From: Crossaster papposus
Taxonomy: Eukaryota; Echinodermata; Asteroidea; Velatida; Solasteridae
Reading direction: 5' to 3'
NCBI GenBank assembly: GCA_037893245.1
Contig: JBAIAA010000443.1
Span: 496,001-560,000, forward strand
DNA length: 64,000 bases
Each line of letters begins with the position of its first letter. The first letter of the stretch is position 1. Made by a program: the position numbers and the translations under genes. Under the pieces are notes generated by a model. It did no database searches and was not told the DNA's origin. It was given only the letters and a program-made list of their open reading frames with translations. Positions 1 to 11,569 of the stretch are shown one piece after another.

Positions 1-391
1 AATGGAAAAAAAGTAGCCCCCAAAAGAGTAGCCCCCGAAATGGAAAAAGTAGCCTAGAAAGTTAAAAAATGGAGCCCCCGAAATAAAAAAAATAATTTCT
101 CCCCTGGCAACTTGTACTGCAACTGTACATGCAAAAGCTTTAGATGCAGAGGGAGCACAAGCTTTGTGAGTGTATAACATGCCAAATCAGGCTCATAATA
201 TGCTGTGGACCCGGGTGGTTATCAACGAAAACTACGTCTGAAAGCCCGCAAAAGTCCTACTTTTATCCTGATTTTTGTCCCCCAAATTTCTACTTTGTGT
301 CTTGCGTAATGAACAACTTTGATACTACATTTCTACTTGTTCAAACTGGGTCCTCTTGAAAGCCTGAGCCAAGTTGCCTCTCTTTTTGCAG

Positions 392-540
392 GAAAAGTGG
401 ACGCATATTTGCAGATGTCTCAGATTGCAGCGGCGGTCAAGCTTCAAGCTCGCTGGCGGGGGATCATTGAGAGACGCAAGCTGGGTCTGCGGAAGGCCAC
501 GGCCAAGCAAGTCAGGGCGGCCATCACCGTTCAGAGAGTT
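392..540 (+). CDS. IQCB1: IQCB1 exon with IQ motif
   Basis: Acceptor tract ctctctttttgcag ends at 391 and donor GTAAGT starts at 541. The exon enters with 2 nt of a split codon and leaves in phase 0 (49 full codons). The IQ consensus (hydrophobic-Q-x3-R-G-x3-R) is met by LQARWRGIIER. Confidence 0.83.
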
Positions 541-1575
541 GTAAGTTTGCCATTTGCGCGCTTACTTATTAGACCTGGTAAACCAACCAGTGGTTGATTT
601 TTGTTGTGTGTGTATCGGCGCCCCTGGTAGGCCGATCTCGCTGACCCAAGTGCCCCAGCCTACGTCAGGGTACAGGAAGTCGAGAGTTGCCATTGTTGTA
701 TGCTACAGTACACCATTTGTCAGTTGTGCAGTTTTATCATTTTAAGCAGCAAAAGTTCTCAAAATCGAAAGAATGGGGCTTGACAACTAAACCTGACCAA
801 GTTGTATGTCTGCAAATGCTGCATATTCTGATAAAAATAATATTCTAAGATTTTTGATTTTGAAGCAGCTACTATTGGACATTTTCAAAAATGCATATCT
901 GAGACGCAATTTTTGACTTCTGTTTTTTGTTAGACTTCTGCAGTAGGTGGCAAGTGAACCCTGCTACACTGTATATGCAGAAAATGCACACGTAAACAAG
1001 ATTAAAGTTATCGACTTAATAGTAATACATGTAATAATAATAGGCAATTCTTAAATAGCGCACGTATCTACCAAGACTGGTACTCTAGGCACTGTGTAAT
1101 TATTATACCTGCATATTGGGCATGCGAAACATTCCAAATACCATCTCGGCTCCCTGGAGAGTTTTCAGCTCAATTCTGCCTCACAGGTACCCATTTCACT
1201 TATGGGTGGGGAGAAGCAAGTGGCAAAGTGCCTTGCCCAAGGGCACATGGACCTTAGGTCCAGGCCAGACTCGAACCCACAACCTGCAGCTTTATCCTAC
1301 AGATGGTGAAATTAGTGCTCCAGATCACAAGGCCACGGCACTCCAGAAGTCAATTTTTATAGATGAATTTTGTTCTTCTGTTTTAGATGCTGGTGATTAT
1401 TCCACTTGTTTTCTTCAAATACAGCGTGTTTTGTGGGTTATAGGTCCGTAGATTCCTGAAGAGATTGGAGGAGAAGAGAAGAGAGCCGTTGTTGTTTCGG
1501 CCTCCGCCTGGCCTGACGGATGAGAGAAGGGTTGACCTGCAGAGACAGATTGACCAACACAGAGAGGCGCACCCG
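392..1575 (+). CDS. IQCB1: IQCB1 / nephrocystin-5 homologue, partial (two internal exons)
   Basis: Two phase-compatible exons (392-540 and 1,444-1,575) join in phase 0 to encode about 93 residues. The first contains an IQ motif (core LQARWRGIIERRK) followed by a helix ending in ITVQRV. The second begins VRRFLKRLEEKRR and contains PPPGLTDERRVDLQRQIDQH. This order matches the region of vertebrate IQCB1 that has IQ motif WRGYRERK, then VTLQRA, then LTDARRVELKKRVDDY (compared from memory). IQCB1 binds calmodulin through its IQ motifs and works with CEP290 at the centrosome and ciliary transition zone. The upstream exons lie outside the window. The expected downstream exons, with a helix rich in REL and AQ and then the C-terminus, were not found before ATR starts. 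A satellite array begins 175 bp after the second exon. Reading through the 1,576 donor meets a stop at about 1,622. The gene may be truncated, may have a very long intron, or may be affected by misassembly. Confidence 0.82.
541..1443 (+). other. IQCB1 intron
   Basis: Phase-0 intron of 903 bp. Apart from the SINE at about 1,130-1,345 on the minus strand, I see only AT-rich unique sequence and no exon. Confidence 0.7.
1130..1345 (-). repeat. tRNA-derived SINE, family A
   Basis: Read on the minus strand it has a B-box-like ggttcgagtc, then the block gtgcccttgggcaaggca, then an acccata...gggtacctgtgaggca block. The same order occurs on the + strand at about 48,663-48,875. The TGCCTTGCCCAAGGGCAC block is a familiar hallmark of SINE-like repeats in marine invertebrates. 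Confidence 0.7.
1444..1575 (+). CDS. IQCB1: IQCB1 exon following the IQ motif
   Basis: Acceptor ...gggttatag precedes 1,444 and donor GTAAGA starts at 1,576. The exon has 44 codons and is in phase 0 at both ends. It is rich in K, R and E and predicted helical; GLTDERRVDLQRQID is the diagnostic block against vertebrate IQCB1. Confidence 0.83.
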
Positions 1576-3529
1576 GTAAGAAAGTCCAAGAATTTTGTTA
1601 CTCTATGCGATTTCATCAGTTAAGACTCTTCACATGACATATTCAAAGATTTTTAGATTGTTTCCCCGACTCTGTGAAGTACCTAGTAATTTTGTTTTTG
1701 TTAAAGTTAAACAAGGAAATTAACTAAAGCGGGGTTTGAACCTGCCAACCTGTCTAACGTAGTTTGTTCTGTTCATATTTCTTACGTTTTTTTCCTAATA
1801 TCGGATCACATTTTCATACTATTCTTGTTTACAACTCATTGGCCAAGCCCGTCTAACGTAGTTTGCTCTGTTCATATTTCTTATTTTTTTCCTATTATCG
1901 GATCACATTTTTATACTATTCTTGTTTACAACACATTGGCCAAGCCCGTCTAACGTAGTTTGGTCTGTTCATATGATGATCTCTATGTCCTCGGGCTGAC
2001 GAATTTTGGGTTTTTCCGCATCCTCCCTTAGATGCTCCAACCCGTTTTATCCAAGGGTTCTACTTGTGGTTGATTAAATAAGACACAATTTGTCTTGATA
2101 CTTATTTACTCCAGACTAAGCCTACTGGTTGTAGGACTTCTTTCGGAGGTTGCACATACAACCTCTGAAACAGAGTTTGGAACCGCTTTAGTTAGCACGT
2201 CTTATTGCGAACGTGCAGTTCACGACCCTTATTCACAGTAGCATCTCGCATACCCACCACCGGTCTACGGTGCCATATCATGCATATGTAGTGGCTCTAC
2301 AGGTAAGTAGAGTGACGTAGACCCCCCTACCACAGTAGTGTGGTAGGGGTCTACGAACAAATACTTACCTGTAGAGCTCCCCCCCGCCTCCCCACTTATT
2401 CTCGATCTTGTGGTTGTGGGAGGGTCAACACATTGGACAAGCCTGTCATCACATTTTCATACTATTCTTGTTGACAACACATTGGCCAAGCCTGTCTAAC
2501 GTAGTTTGTTCTGTTCATATTTCTTAGGTTTTTTCCTATTATCGGATCACATTTTCATACTATTCTTGTTTACAACACATTGGCCAAGCCCGTCTAACGT
2601 AGTTTTGTCTGTTCATATGACGATCTCTATGTCCTCGGGCTGACGAATTTTGGGTTTTTCTGCATCCTCCCTTAGATGCTCCAACCCGTTTTATCCAAGG
2701 GTTCTACTTGTGGTTGATTAAATAAGATACATTTTGTCTTGATACTTATTTACTCCAAACTAAGCCTACTGGTTGTAGGACTTCTTTCGGAGGTTGCACA
2801 TACAACCTCTGAAACAGAGTTTGGAACCGCTTTAGTTAGCACGTCTTATTTGCGACCGTGCAGTTCAGGACCCTTATTCACAGTAGCATCTCGCATACCC
2901 ACCACCGGTCTACGGTGCCATATCATACATATGTAGTGGCTCTACAGGTAAGTAGAGTGACATAGACCCCCCTACCACAGTAGTGTGGTAGGGGTCTACG
3001 AACGAATACTTCTCTGTAGAGCTCCCCCCCGCCTCCCCACTTATTCTTGATCTTGTGGTTGTGGGAGGGTCAACACATTGGACAAGCCTGTCATCACATT
3101 TTCATACTATTCTTGTTGACAACACATTGGCCAAGCCTGTCTAACGTAGTTTGTTCTGTTCATATTTCTTAGGTTTTTTCTTATTATCGGATCACATTTT
3201 CATACTGTTCCTGTTTACAACATATTGGCCAAGCCTGTCTAACGTAGTTTGTTCCGTTCATATTTCTTACGTTTTTCCTATTATTGGATCACATTTTCAC
3301 ACTATTCTTGTTTACAATACATTGGCCAAGCCTGTCATCACATTTTCATACTATTCTTGTTTACAACACATTGGCCAAGCCCGTCTAACGTAGTTTGGTC
3401 TGTTCATATGATGATCTCTATGTCCTCGGGCTGACGAATTTTGGGTTTTTCCGCATCTTCCCTTAGATGCTCCAACCCGTTGTATCCAAGGGTTCTACTT
3501 GTGGTTGATTAAATAAGATACATTTTGTC

Positions 3530-6500
3530 TTGATACTTATTTACTCCAGACTAAGCCTACTGGTTGTAGGACTTCTTTCGGAGGTTGCACATACAACGTC
3601 TGAAACAGAGTTTGGAACCGCTTTAGTTAGCACGTCTTATTTGCGACCGTGCAGTTCAGGACCCTTATTCACAGTAGCATCTCGCATACCCACCACCGGT
3701 CTACGGTGCCATATCATGCATATGTAGTGGCTCTACAGGTAAGTAGAGTGAAGTAGACCCCCCTACCACAGTAGTGTGGTAGGGGTCTACGAACGAATAC
3801 TTACCTGTAGAGCTCCCCCCGCCTCCCCACTTATTCTCGATCTTGTGGTTGTGGGAGGGTCAACACATTGGACAAGCCTGTCATCACATTTTCATACTAT
3901 TCTTGTTGACAACACATTGGCCAAGCCTGTCTAACGTAGTTTGTTCTGTTCATATTTCTTAGGTTTTTCCTATTATCGGATCACATTTTCATACTATTCT
4001 TGTTTACAACACATTGGCCAAGCCCGTCTAACGTAGTTTGGTCTGTTCATATGATGATCTCTATGTCCTCGGGCTGACACGAATTTTGGGTTTTTCCGCA
4101 TCCTCCCTTAGATGCTCCAACCCGTTTTATCCAAGGGTTCTACTTGTGGTTGATTAAATAAGATACATTTTGTCTTGATACTTATTTACTCCAGACTAAG
4201 CCTACTGGTTGTAGGACTTCTTTCGGAGGTTGCACATACAACCTCTGAAACAGAGTTTGGAACCGCTTTAGTTAGCACGTCTTATTTGCGACCGTGCAGT
4301 TCAGGACCCTTATTCACAGTAGCATCTCGCATACCCACCACCGGTCTACGGTGCCATATCATGCATATGTAGTGGCTCTACAGGTAAGTAGAGTGAAGTA
4401 GACCCCCCTACCACTGTAGTGTGGTAGGGGTCTACGAACGAATACTTACCTGTAGAGCTCCCCCCGCCTCCCCACTTATTCTCGATCTTGTGGTTGTGGG
4501 AGGGTCAACACATTGGACAAGCCTGTCATCACATTTTCATACTATTCTTGTTGACAACACATTGGCCAAGCCTGTCTAACGTAGTTTGTTCTGTTCATAT
4601 TTCTTAGGTTTTTTCCTATTATCGGATCACATTTTCATACTATTCTTGTTTACAACACATTGGCCAAGCCCGTCTAACGTAGTTTGGTCTGTTCATATGA
4701 TGATCTCTATGTCCTCGGGCTGACACGAATTTTGGGTTTTTCCGCATCCTCCCTTAGATGCTCCAACCCGTTTTATCCAAGGGTTCTACTTGTGGTTGAT
4801 TAAATAAGATACATTTTGTCTTGATACTTATTTACTCCAGACTAAGCCTACTGGTTGTAGGACTTCTTTCGGAGGTTGCACATACAACCTCTGAAACAGA
4901 GTTTGGAACCGCTTTAGTTAGCACGTCTTATTTGCGACCGTGCAGTTCAGGACCCTTATTCACAGTAGCATCTCGCATACCCACCACCGGTCTACGGTGC
5001 CATATCATGCATATGTAGTGGCTCTACAGGTAAGTAGAGTGAAGTAGACCCCCCTGCCACTGTAGTGTGGTAGGGGTCTACGAACGAATACTTACCTGTA
5101 GAGCTCCCCCCCGCCTCCCCACTTATTCTCGATCTTGTGGTTGTGGGAGGGTCAACACATTGGACAAGCCTGTCATCACATTTTCATACTATTCTTGTTG
5201 ACAACACATTGGCCAAGCCTGTCTAACGTAGTTTGTTCTGTTCATATTTCTTAGGTTTTTTCCTATTATCGGATCACATTTTCATACTATTCTTGTTTAC
5301 AACACATTGGCCAAGCCCGTCTAACGTAGTTTGGTCTGTTCATATGATGATCTCTATGTCCTCGGGCTGACGAATTTTGGGTTTTTCCGCATCCTCCCTT
5401 AGATGCTCCAACCCGTTTTATCCAAGGGTTCTACTTGTGGTTGATTAAATAAGATACATTTTGTCTTGATACTTATTTACTCCAGACTAAGCCTACTGGT
5501 TGTAGGACTTCTTTCGGAGGTTGCACATACAACCTCTGAAACAGAGTTTGGAACCGCTTTAGTTAGCACGTCTTATTTGCGACCGTGCAGTTCAGGACCC
5601 TTATTCACAGTAGCATCTCGCATACCCACCACCGGTCTACGGTGCCATATCATGCATATGTAGTGGCTCTACAGGTAAGTAGAGTGAAGTAGACCCCCCT
5701 ACCACTGTAGTGTGGTAGGGGTCTACGAACGAATACTTACCTGTAGAGCTCCCCCCCGCCTCCCCACTTATTCTCGATCTTGTGGTTGTGGGAGGGTCAA
5801 CACATTGGACAAGCCTGTCATCACATTTTCATACTATTCTTGTTGACAACACATTGGCCAAGCCTGTCTAACGTAGTTTGTTCTGTTCATATTTCTTAGG
5901 TTTTTTCTTATTATCGGATCACATTTTCATACTGTTCCTGTTTACAACATATTGGCCAAGCCTGTCTAACGTAGTTTGTTCCGTTCATATTTCTTACGTT
6001 TTTCCTATTATTGGATCACATTTTCACACTATTCTTGTTTACAATACATTGGCCAAGCCTGTCATCACATTTTCATACTATTCTTGTTTACAACACATTG
6101 GCCAAGCCCGTCTAACGTAGTTTGGTCTGTTCATATGATGATCTCTATGTCCTCGGGCTGACGAATTTTGGGTTTTTCCGCATCTTCCCTTAGATGCTCC
6201 AACCCGTTGTATCCAAGGGTTCTACTTGTGGTTGATTAAATAAGATACATTTTGTCTTGATACTTATTTACTCCAGACTAAGCCTACTGGTTGTAGGACT
6301 TCTTTCGGAGGTTGCACATACAACGTCTGAAACAGAGTTTGGAACCGCTTTAGTTAGCACGTCTTATTTGCGACCGTGCAGTTCAGGACCCTTATTCACA
6401 GTAGCATCTCGCATACCCACCACCGGTCTACGGTGCCATATCATGCATATGTAGTGGCTCTACAGGTAAGTAGAGTGAAGTAGACCCCCCTACCACAGTA

Positions 6501-9500
6501 GTGTGGTAGGGGTCTACGAACGAATACTTACCTGTAGAGCTCCCCCCGCCTCCCCACTTATTCTCGATCTTGTGGTTGTGGGAGGGTCAACACATTGGAC
6601 AAGCCTGTCATCACATTTTCATACTATTCTTGTTGACAACACATTGGCCAAGCCTGTCTAACGTAGTTTGTTCTGTTCATATTTCTTAGGTTTTTTCCTA
6701 TTATCGGATCACATTTTCATACTATTCTTGTTTACAACACATTGGCCAAGCCCGTCTAACGTAGTTTGGTCTGTTCATATGATGATCTCTATGTCCTCGG
6801 GCTGACACGAATTTTGGGTTTTTCCGCATCCTCCCTTAGATGCTCCAACCCGTTTTATCCAAGGGTTCTACTTGTGGTTGATTAAATAAGATACATTTTG
6901 TCTTGATACTTATTTACTCCAGACTAAGCCTACTGGTTGTAGGACTTCTTTCGGAGGTTGCACATACAACCTCTGAAACAGAGTTTGGAACCGCTTTAGT
7001 TAGCACGTCTTATTTGCGACCGTGCAGTTCAGGACCCTTATTCACAGTAGCATCTCGCATACCCACCACCGGTCTACGGTGCCATATCATGCATATGTAG
7101 TGGCTCTACAGGTAAGTAGAGTGAAGTAGACCCCCCTACCACTGTAGTGTGGTAGGGGTCTACGAACGAATACTTACCTGTAGAGCTCCCCCCGCCTCCC
7201 CACTTATTCTCGATCTTGTGGTTGTGGGAGGGTCAACACATTGGACAAGCCTGTCATCACATTTTCATACTATTCTTGTTGACAACACATTGGCCAAGCC
7301 TGTCTAACGTAGTTTGTTCTGTTCATATTTCTTAGGTTTTTTCCTATTATCGGATCACATTTTCATACTATTCTTGTTTACAACACATTGGCCAAGCCCG
7401 TCTAACGTAGTTTGGTCTGTTCATATGATGATCTCTATGTCCTCGGGCTGACACGAATTTTGGGTTTTTCCGCATCCTCCCTTAGATGCTCCAACCCGTT
7501 TTATCCAAGGGTTCTACTTGTGGTTGATTAAATAAGATACATTTTGTCTTGATACTTATTTACTCCAGACTAAGCCTACTGGTTGTAGGACTTCTTTCGG
7601 AGGTTGCACATACAACCTCTGAAACAGAGTTTGGAACCGCTTTAGTTAGCACGTCTTATTTGCGACCGTGCAGTTCAGGACCCTTATTCACAGTAGCATC
7701 TCGCATACCCACCACCGGTCTACGGTGCCATATCATGCATATGTAGTGGCTCTACAGGTAAGTAGAGTGAAGTAGACCCCCCTGCCACTGTAGTGTGGTA
7801 GGGGTCTACGAACGAATACTTACCTGTAGAGCTCCCCCCCGCCTCCCCACTTATTCTCGATCTTGTGGTTGTGGGAGGGTCAACACATTGGACAAGCCTG
7901 TCATCACATTTTCATACTATTCTTGTTGACAACACATTGGCCAAGCCTGTCTAACGTAGTTTGTTCTGTTCATATTTCTTAGGTTTTTTCCTCTTATCGG
8001 ATCACATTTTCATACTATTCTTGTTTACAACACATTGGCCAAGCCCGTCTAACGTAGTTTGGTCTGTTCATATGATGATCTCTATGTCCTCGGGCTGACG
8101 AATTTTGGGTTTTTCCGCATCCTCCCTTAGATGCTCCAACCCGTTTTATCCAAGGGTTCTACTTGTGGTTGATTAAATAAGATACATTTTGTCTTGATAC
8201 TTATTTACTCCAGACTAAGCCTACTGGTTGTAGGACTTCTTTCGGAGGTTGCACATACAACCTCTGAAACAGAGTTTGGAACCGCTTTAGTTAGCACGTC
8301 TTATTTGCGACCGTGCAGTTCAGGACCCTTATTCACAGTAGCATCTCGCATACCCACCACCGGTCTACGGTGCCATATCATGCATATGTAGTGGCTCTAC
8401 AGGTAAGTAGAGTGAAGTAGACCCCCCTACCACTGTAGTGTGGTAGGGGTCTACGAACGAATACTTACCTGTAGAGCTCCCCCCCGCCTCCCCACTTATT
8501 CTCGATCTTGTGGTTGTGGGAGGGTCAACACATTGGACAAGCCTGTCATCACATTTTCATACTATTCTTGTTGACAACACATTGGCCAAGCCTGTCTAAC
8601 GTAGTTTGTTCTGTTCATATTTCTTAGGTTTTTTCTTATTATCGGATCACATTTTCATACTGTTCCTGTTTACAACATATTGGCCAAGCCTGTCTAACGT
8701 AGTTTGTTCCGTTCATATTTCTTACGTTTTTCCTATTATTGGATCACATTTTCACACTATTCTTGTTTACAATACATTGGCCAAGCCTGTCATCACATTT
8801 TCATACTATTCTTGTTTACAACACATTGGCCAAGCCCGTCTAACGTAGTTTGGTCTGTTCATATGATGATCTCTATGTCCTCGGGCTGACGAATTTTGGG
8901 TTTTTCCGCATCTTCCCTTAGATGCTCCAACCCGTTGTATCCAAGGGTTCTACTTGTGGTTGATTAAATAAGATACATTTTGTCTTGATACTTATTTACT
9001 CCAGACTAAGCCTACTGGTTGTAGGACTTCTTTCGGAGGTTGCACATACAACCTCTGAAACAGAGTTTGGAACCGCTTTAGTTAGCACGTCTTATTTGCG
9101 ACCGTGCAGTTCAGGACCCTTATTCACAGTAGCATCTCGCATACCCACCACCGGTCTACGGTGCCATATCATGCATATGTAGTGGCTCTACAGGTAAGTA
9201 GAGTGAAGTAGACCCCCCTACCACTGTAGTGTGGTAGGGGTCTACGAACGAATACTTACCTGTAGAGCTCCCCCCGCCTCCCCACTTATTCTCGATCTTG
9301 TGGTTGTGGGAGGGTCAACACATTGGACAAGCCTGTCATCACATTTTCATACTATTCTTGTTGACAACACATTGGCCAAGCCTGTCTAACGTAGTTTGTT
9401 CTGTTCATATTTCTTAGGTTTTTTCCTATTATCGGATCACATTTTCATACTATTCTTGTTTACAACACATTGGCCAAGCCCGTCTAACGTAGTTTGGTCT

Positions 9501-10922
9501 GTTCATATGATGATCTCTATGTCCTCGGGCTGACACGAATTTTGGGTTTTTCCGCATCCTCCCTTAGATGCTCCAACCCGTTTTATCCAAGGGTTCTACT
9601 TGTGGTTGATTAAATAAGATACATTTTGTCTTGATACTTATTTACTCCAGACTAAGCCTACTGGTTGTAGGACTTCTTTCGGAGGTTGCACATACAACCT
9701 CTGAAACAGAGTTTGGAACCGCTTTAGTTAGCACGTCTTATTTGCGACCGTGCAGTTCAGGACCCTTATTCACAGTAGCATCTCGCATACCCACCACCGG
9801 TCTACGGTGCCATATCATGCATATGTAGTGGCTCTACAGGTAAGTAGAGTGAAGTAGACCCCCCTGCCACTGTAGTGTGGTAGGGGTCTACGAACGAATA
9901 CTTACCTGTAGAGCTCCCCCCCGCCTCCCCACTTATTCTCGATCTTGTGGTTGTGGGAGGGTCAACACATTGGACAAGCCTGTCATCACATTTTCATACT
10001 ATTCTTGTTGACAACACATTGGCCAAGCCTGTCTAACGTAGTTTGTTCTGTTCATATTTCTTAGGTTTTTTCCTATTATCGGATCACATTTTCATACTAT
10101 TCTTGTTTACAACACATTGGCCAAGCCCGTCTAACGTAGTTTGGTCTGTTCATATGATGATCTCTATGTCCTCGGGCTGACGAATTTTGGGTTTTTCCGC
10201 ATCCTCCCTTAGATGCTCCAACCCGTTTTATCCAAGGGTTCTACTTGTGGTTGATTAAATAAGATACATTTTGTCTTGATACTTATTTACTCCAGACTAA
10301 GCCTACTGGTTGTAGGACTTCTTTCGGAGGTTGCACATACAACCTCTGAAACAGAGTTTGGAACCGCTTTAGTTAGCACGTCTTATTTGCGACCGTGCAG
10401 TTCAGGACCCTTATTCACAGTAGCATCTCGCATACCCACCACCGGTCTACGGTGCCATATCATGCATATGTAGTGGCTCTACAGGTAAGTAGAGTGAAGT
10501 AGACCCCCCTACCACTGTAGTGTGGTAGGGGTCTACGAACGAATACTTACCTGTAGAGCTCCCCCCCGCCTCCCCACTTATTCTCGATCTTGTGGTTGTG
10601 GGAGGGTCAACACATTGGACAAGCCTGTCATCACATTTTCATACTATTCTTGTTGACAACACATTGGCCAAGCCTGTCTAACGTAGTTTGTTCTGTTCAT
10701 ATTTCTTAGGTTTTTTCCTATTATCGGATCACATTTTCATACTATTCTTGTTTACAACACATTGGCCAAGCCCGTCTAACGTAGTTTGGTCTGTTCATAT
10801 GATGATCTCTATGTCCTTGGGCTGACACGAATTTTGGGTTTTTCCGCATCCTCCCTTAGATGCTCCAACCCGTTTTATCCAAGGGTTCTACTTGTGGTTG
10901 ATTAAATAAGATACATTTTGTC
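3530..10922. repeat. Higher-order repeat block 1 (four-unit period, ~2,728 bp)
   Basis: Landmark spacings 645-646-645-791 occur at 3,530-6,256 (2,727 bp) and 6,257-8,984 (2,728 bp). A third copy from 8,985 has lost one unit. Private variants repeat at the same place: the CTGCCAC hairpin variant in units 4,821, 7,549 and 9,631, and acgtctgaaac in units 3,530 and 6,257. This indicates recent segmental duplication of a four-unit block. Confidence 0.85.
4375..4458. other. Double hairpin with U1-complementary arms (representative of every array unit)
   Basis: Outer stem: GCTCTACAGGTAAGTA at 4,375-4,390 pairs perfectly (16 bp) with TACTTACCTGTAGAGC at 4,443-4,458. A symmetrical 7/7-nt internal loop (gagtgaa / gaacgaa) follows. 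Inner stem: GTAGACCCCCCTACCAC pairs with GTGGTAGGGGTCTAC with a 2-nt C bulge and a 6-nt loop. The + strand arm contains CAGGTAAGTAG; the minus-strand arm contains CAGGTAAGTAT, complementary over 11 nt to the U1 snRNA 5' end (AUACUUACCUG). The structure recurs at the same place in nearly every unit. The second unit (near 3,006) has lost the minus-strand match (acttctctg). Confidence 0.9.
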
Positions 10923-11569
10923 TTGATACTTATTTACTCCAGACTAAGCCTACTGGTTGTAGGACTTCTTTCGGAGGTTGCACATACAACCTCTGAAACA
11001 GAGTTTGGAACCGCTTTAGTTAGCACGTCTTATTTGCGACCGTGCAGTTCAGGACCCTTATTCACAGTAGCATCTCGCATACCCACCACCGGTCTACGGT
11101 GCCATATCATGCATATGTAGTGGCTCTACAGGTAAGTAGAGTGAAGTAGACCCCCCTACCACAGTAGTGTGGTAGGGGTCTACGAACGAATACTTACCTG
11201 TAGAGCTCCCCCCCGCCTCCCCACTTATTCTCGATCTTGTGGTTGTTGGAGGGTCAACACATTGGACAAGCCTGTCATCACATTTTCATACTATTCTTGT
11301 TGACAACACATTGGCCAAGCCTGTCTAACGTAGTTTGTTCTGTTCATATTTCTTAGGTTTTTTCCTATTATCGGATCACATTTTCATACTATTCTTGTTT
11401 ACAACACATTGGCCAAGCCCGTCTAACGTAGTTTGGTCTGTTCATATGATGATCTCTATGTCCTCGGGCTGACACGAATTTTGGGTTTTTCCGCATCCTC
11501 CCTTAGATGCTCCAACCCGTTTTATCCAAGGGTTCTACTTGTGGTTGATTAAATAAGATACATTTTGTC

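Noticed and set aside
4375-4458. Spliced-leader RNA gene array
   Set aside because: A tandem array with a 5' splice site in a stem fits the general picture, but no Sm-binding site (A/G-U4-6-G) follows within ~100 nt on either strand, the stem is a near-perfect palindrome, and the window's host group is not one known to trans-splice.
4375-4470. U1 snRNA gene copy, because of AATACTTACCTG
   Set aside because: Only the first 11 nt match. The rest of U1 (stem-loop I and the Sm site) is absent, and the string is explained as the complement of the donor-like arm.
3151-6161. 80- and 61-codon frames in the long array units
   Set aside because: They start at TTG or other non-ATG codons and run through the 49-bp subrepeats, so the reading is repeat-driven.
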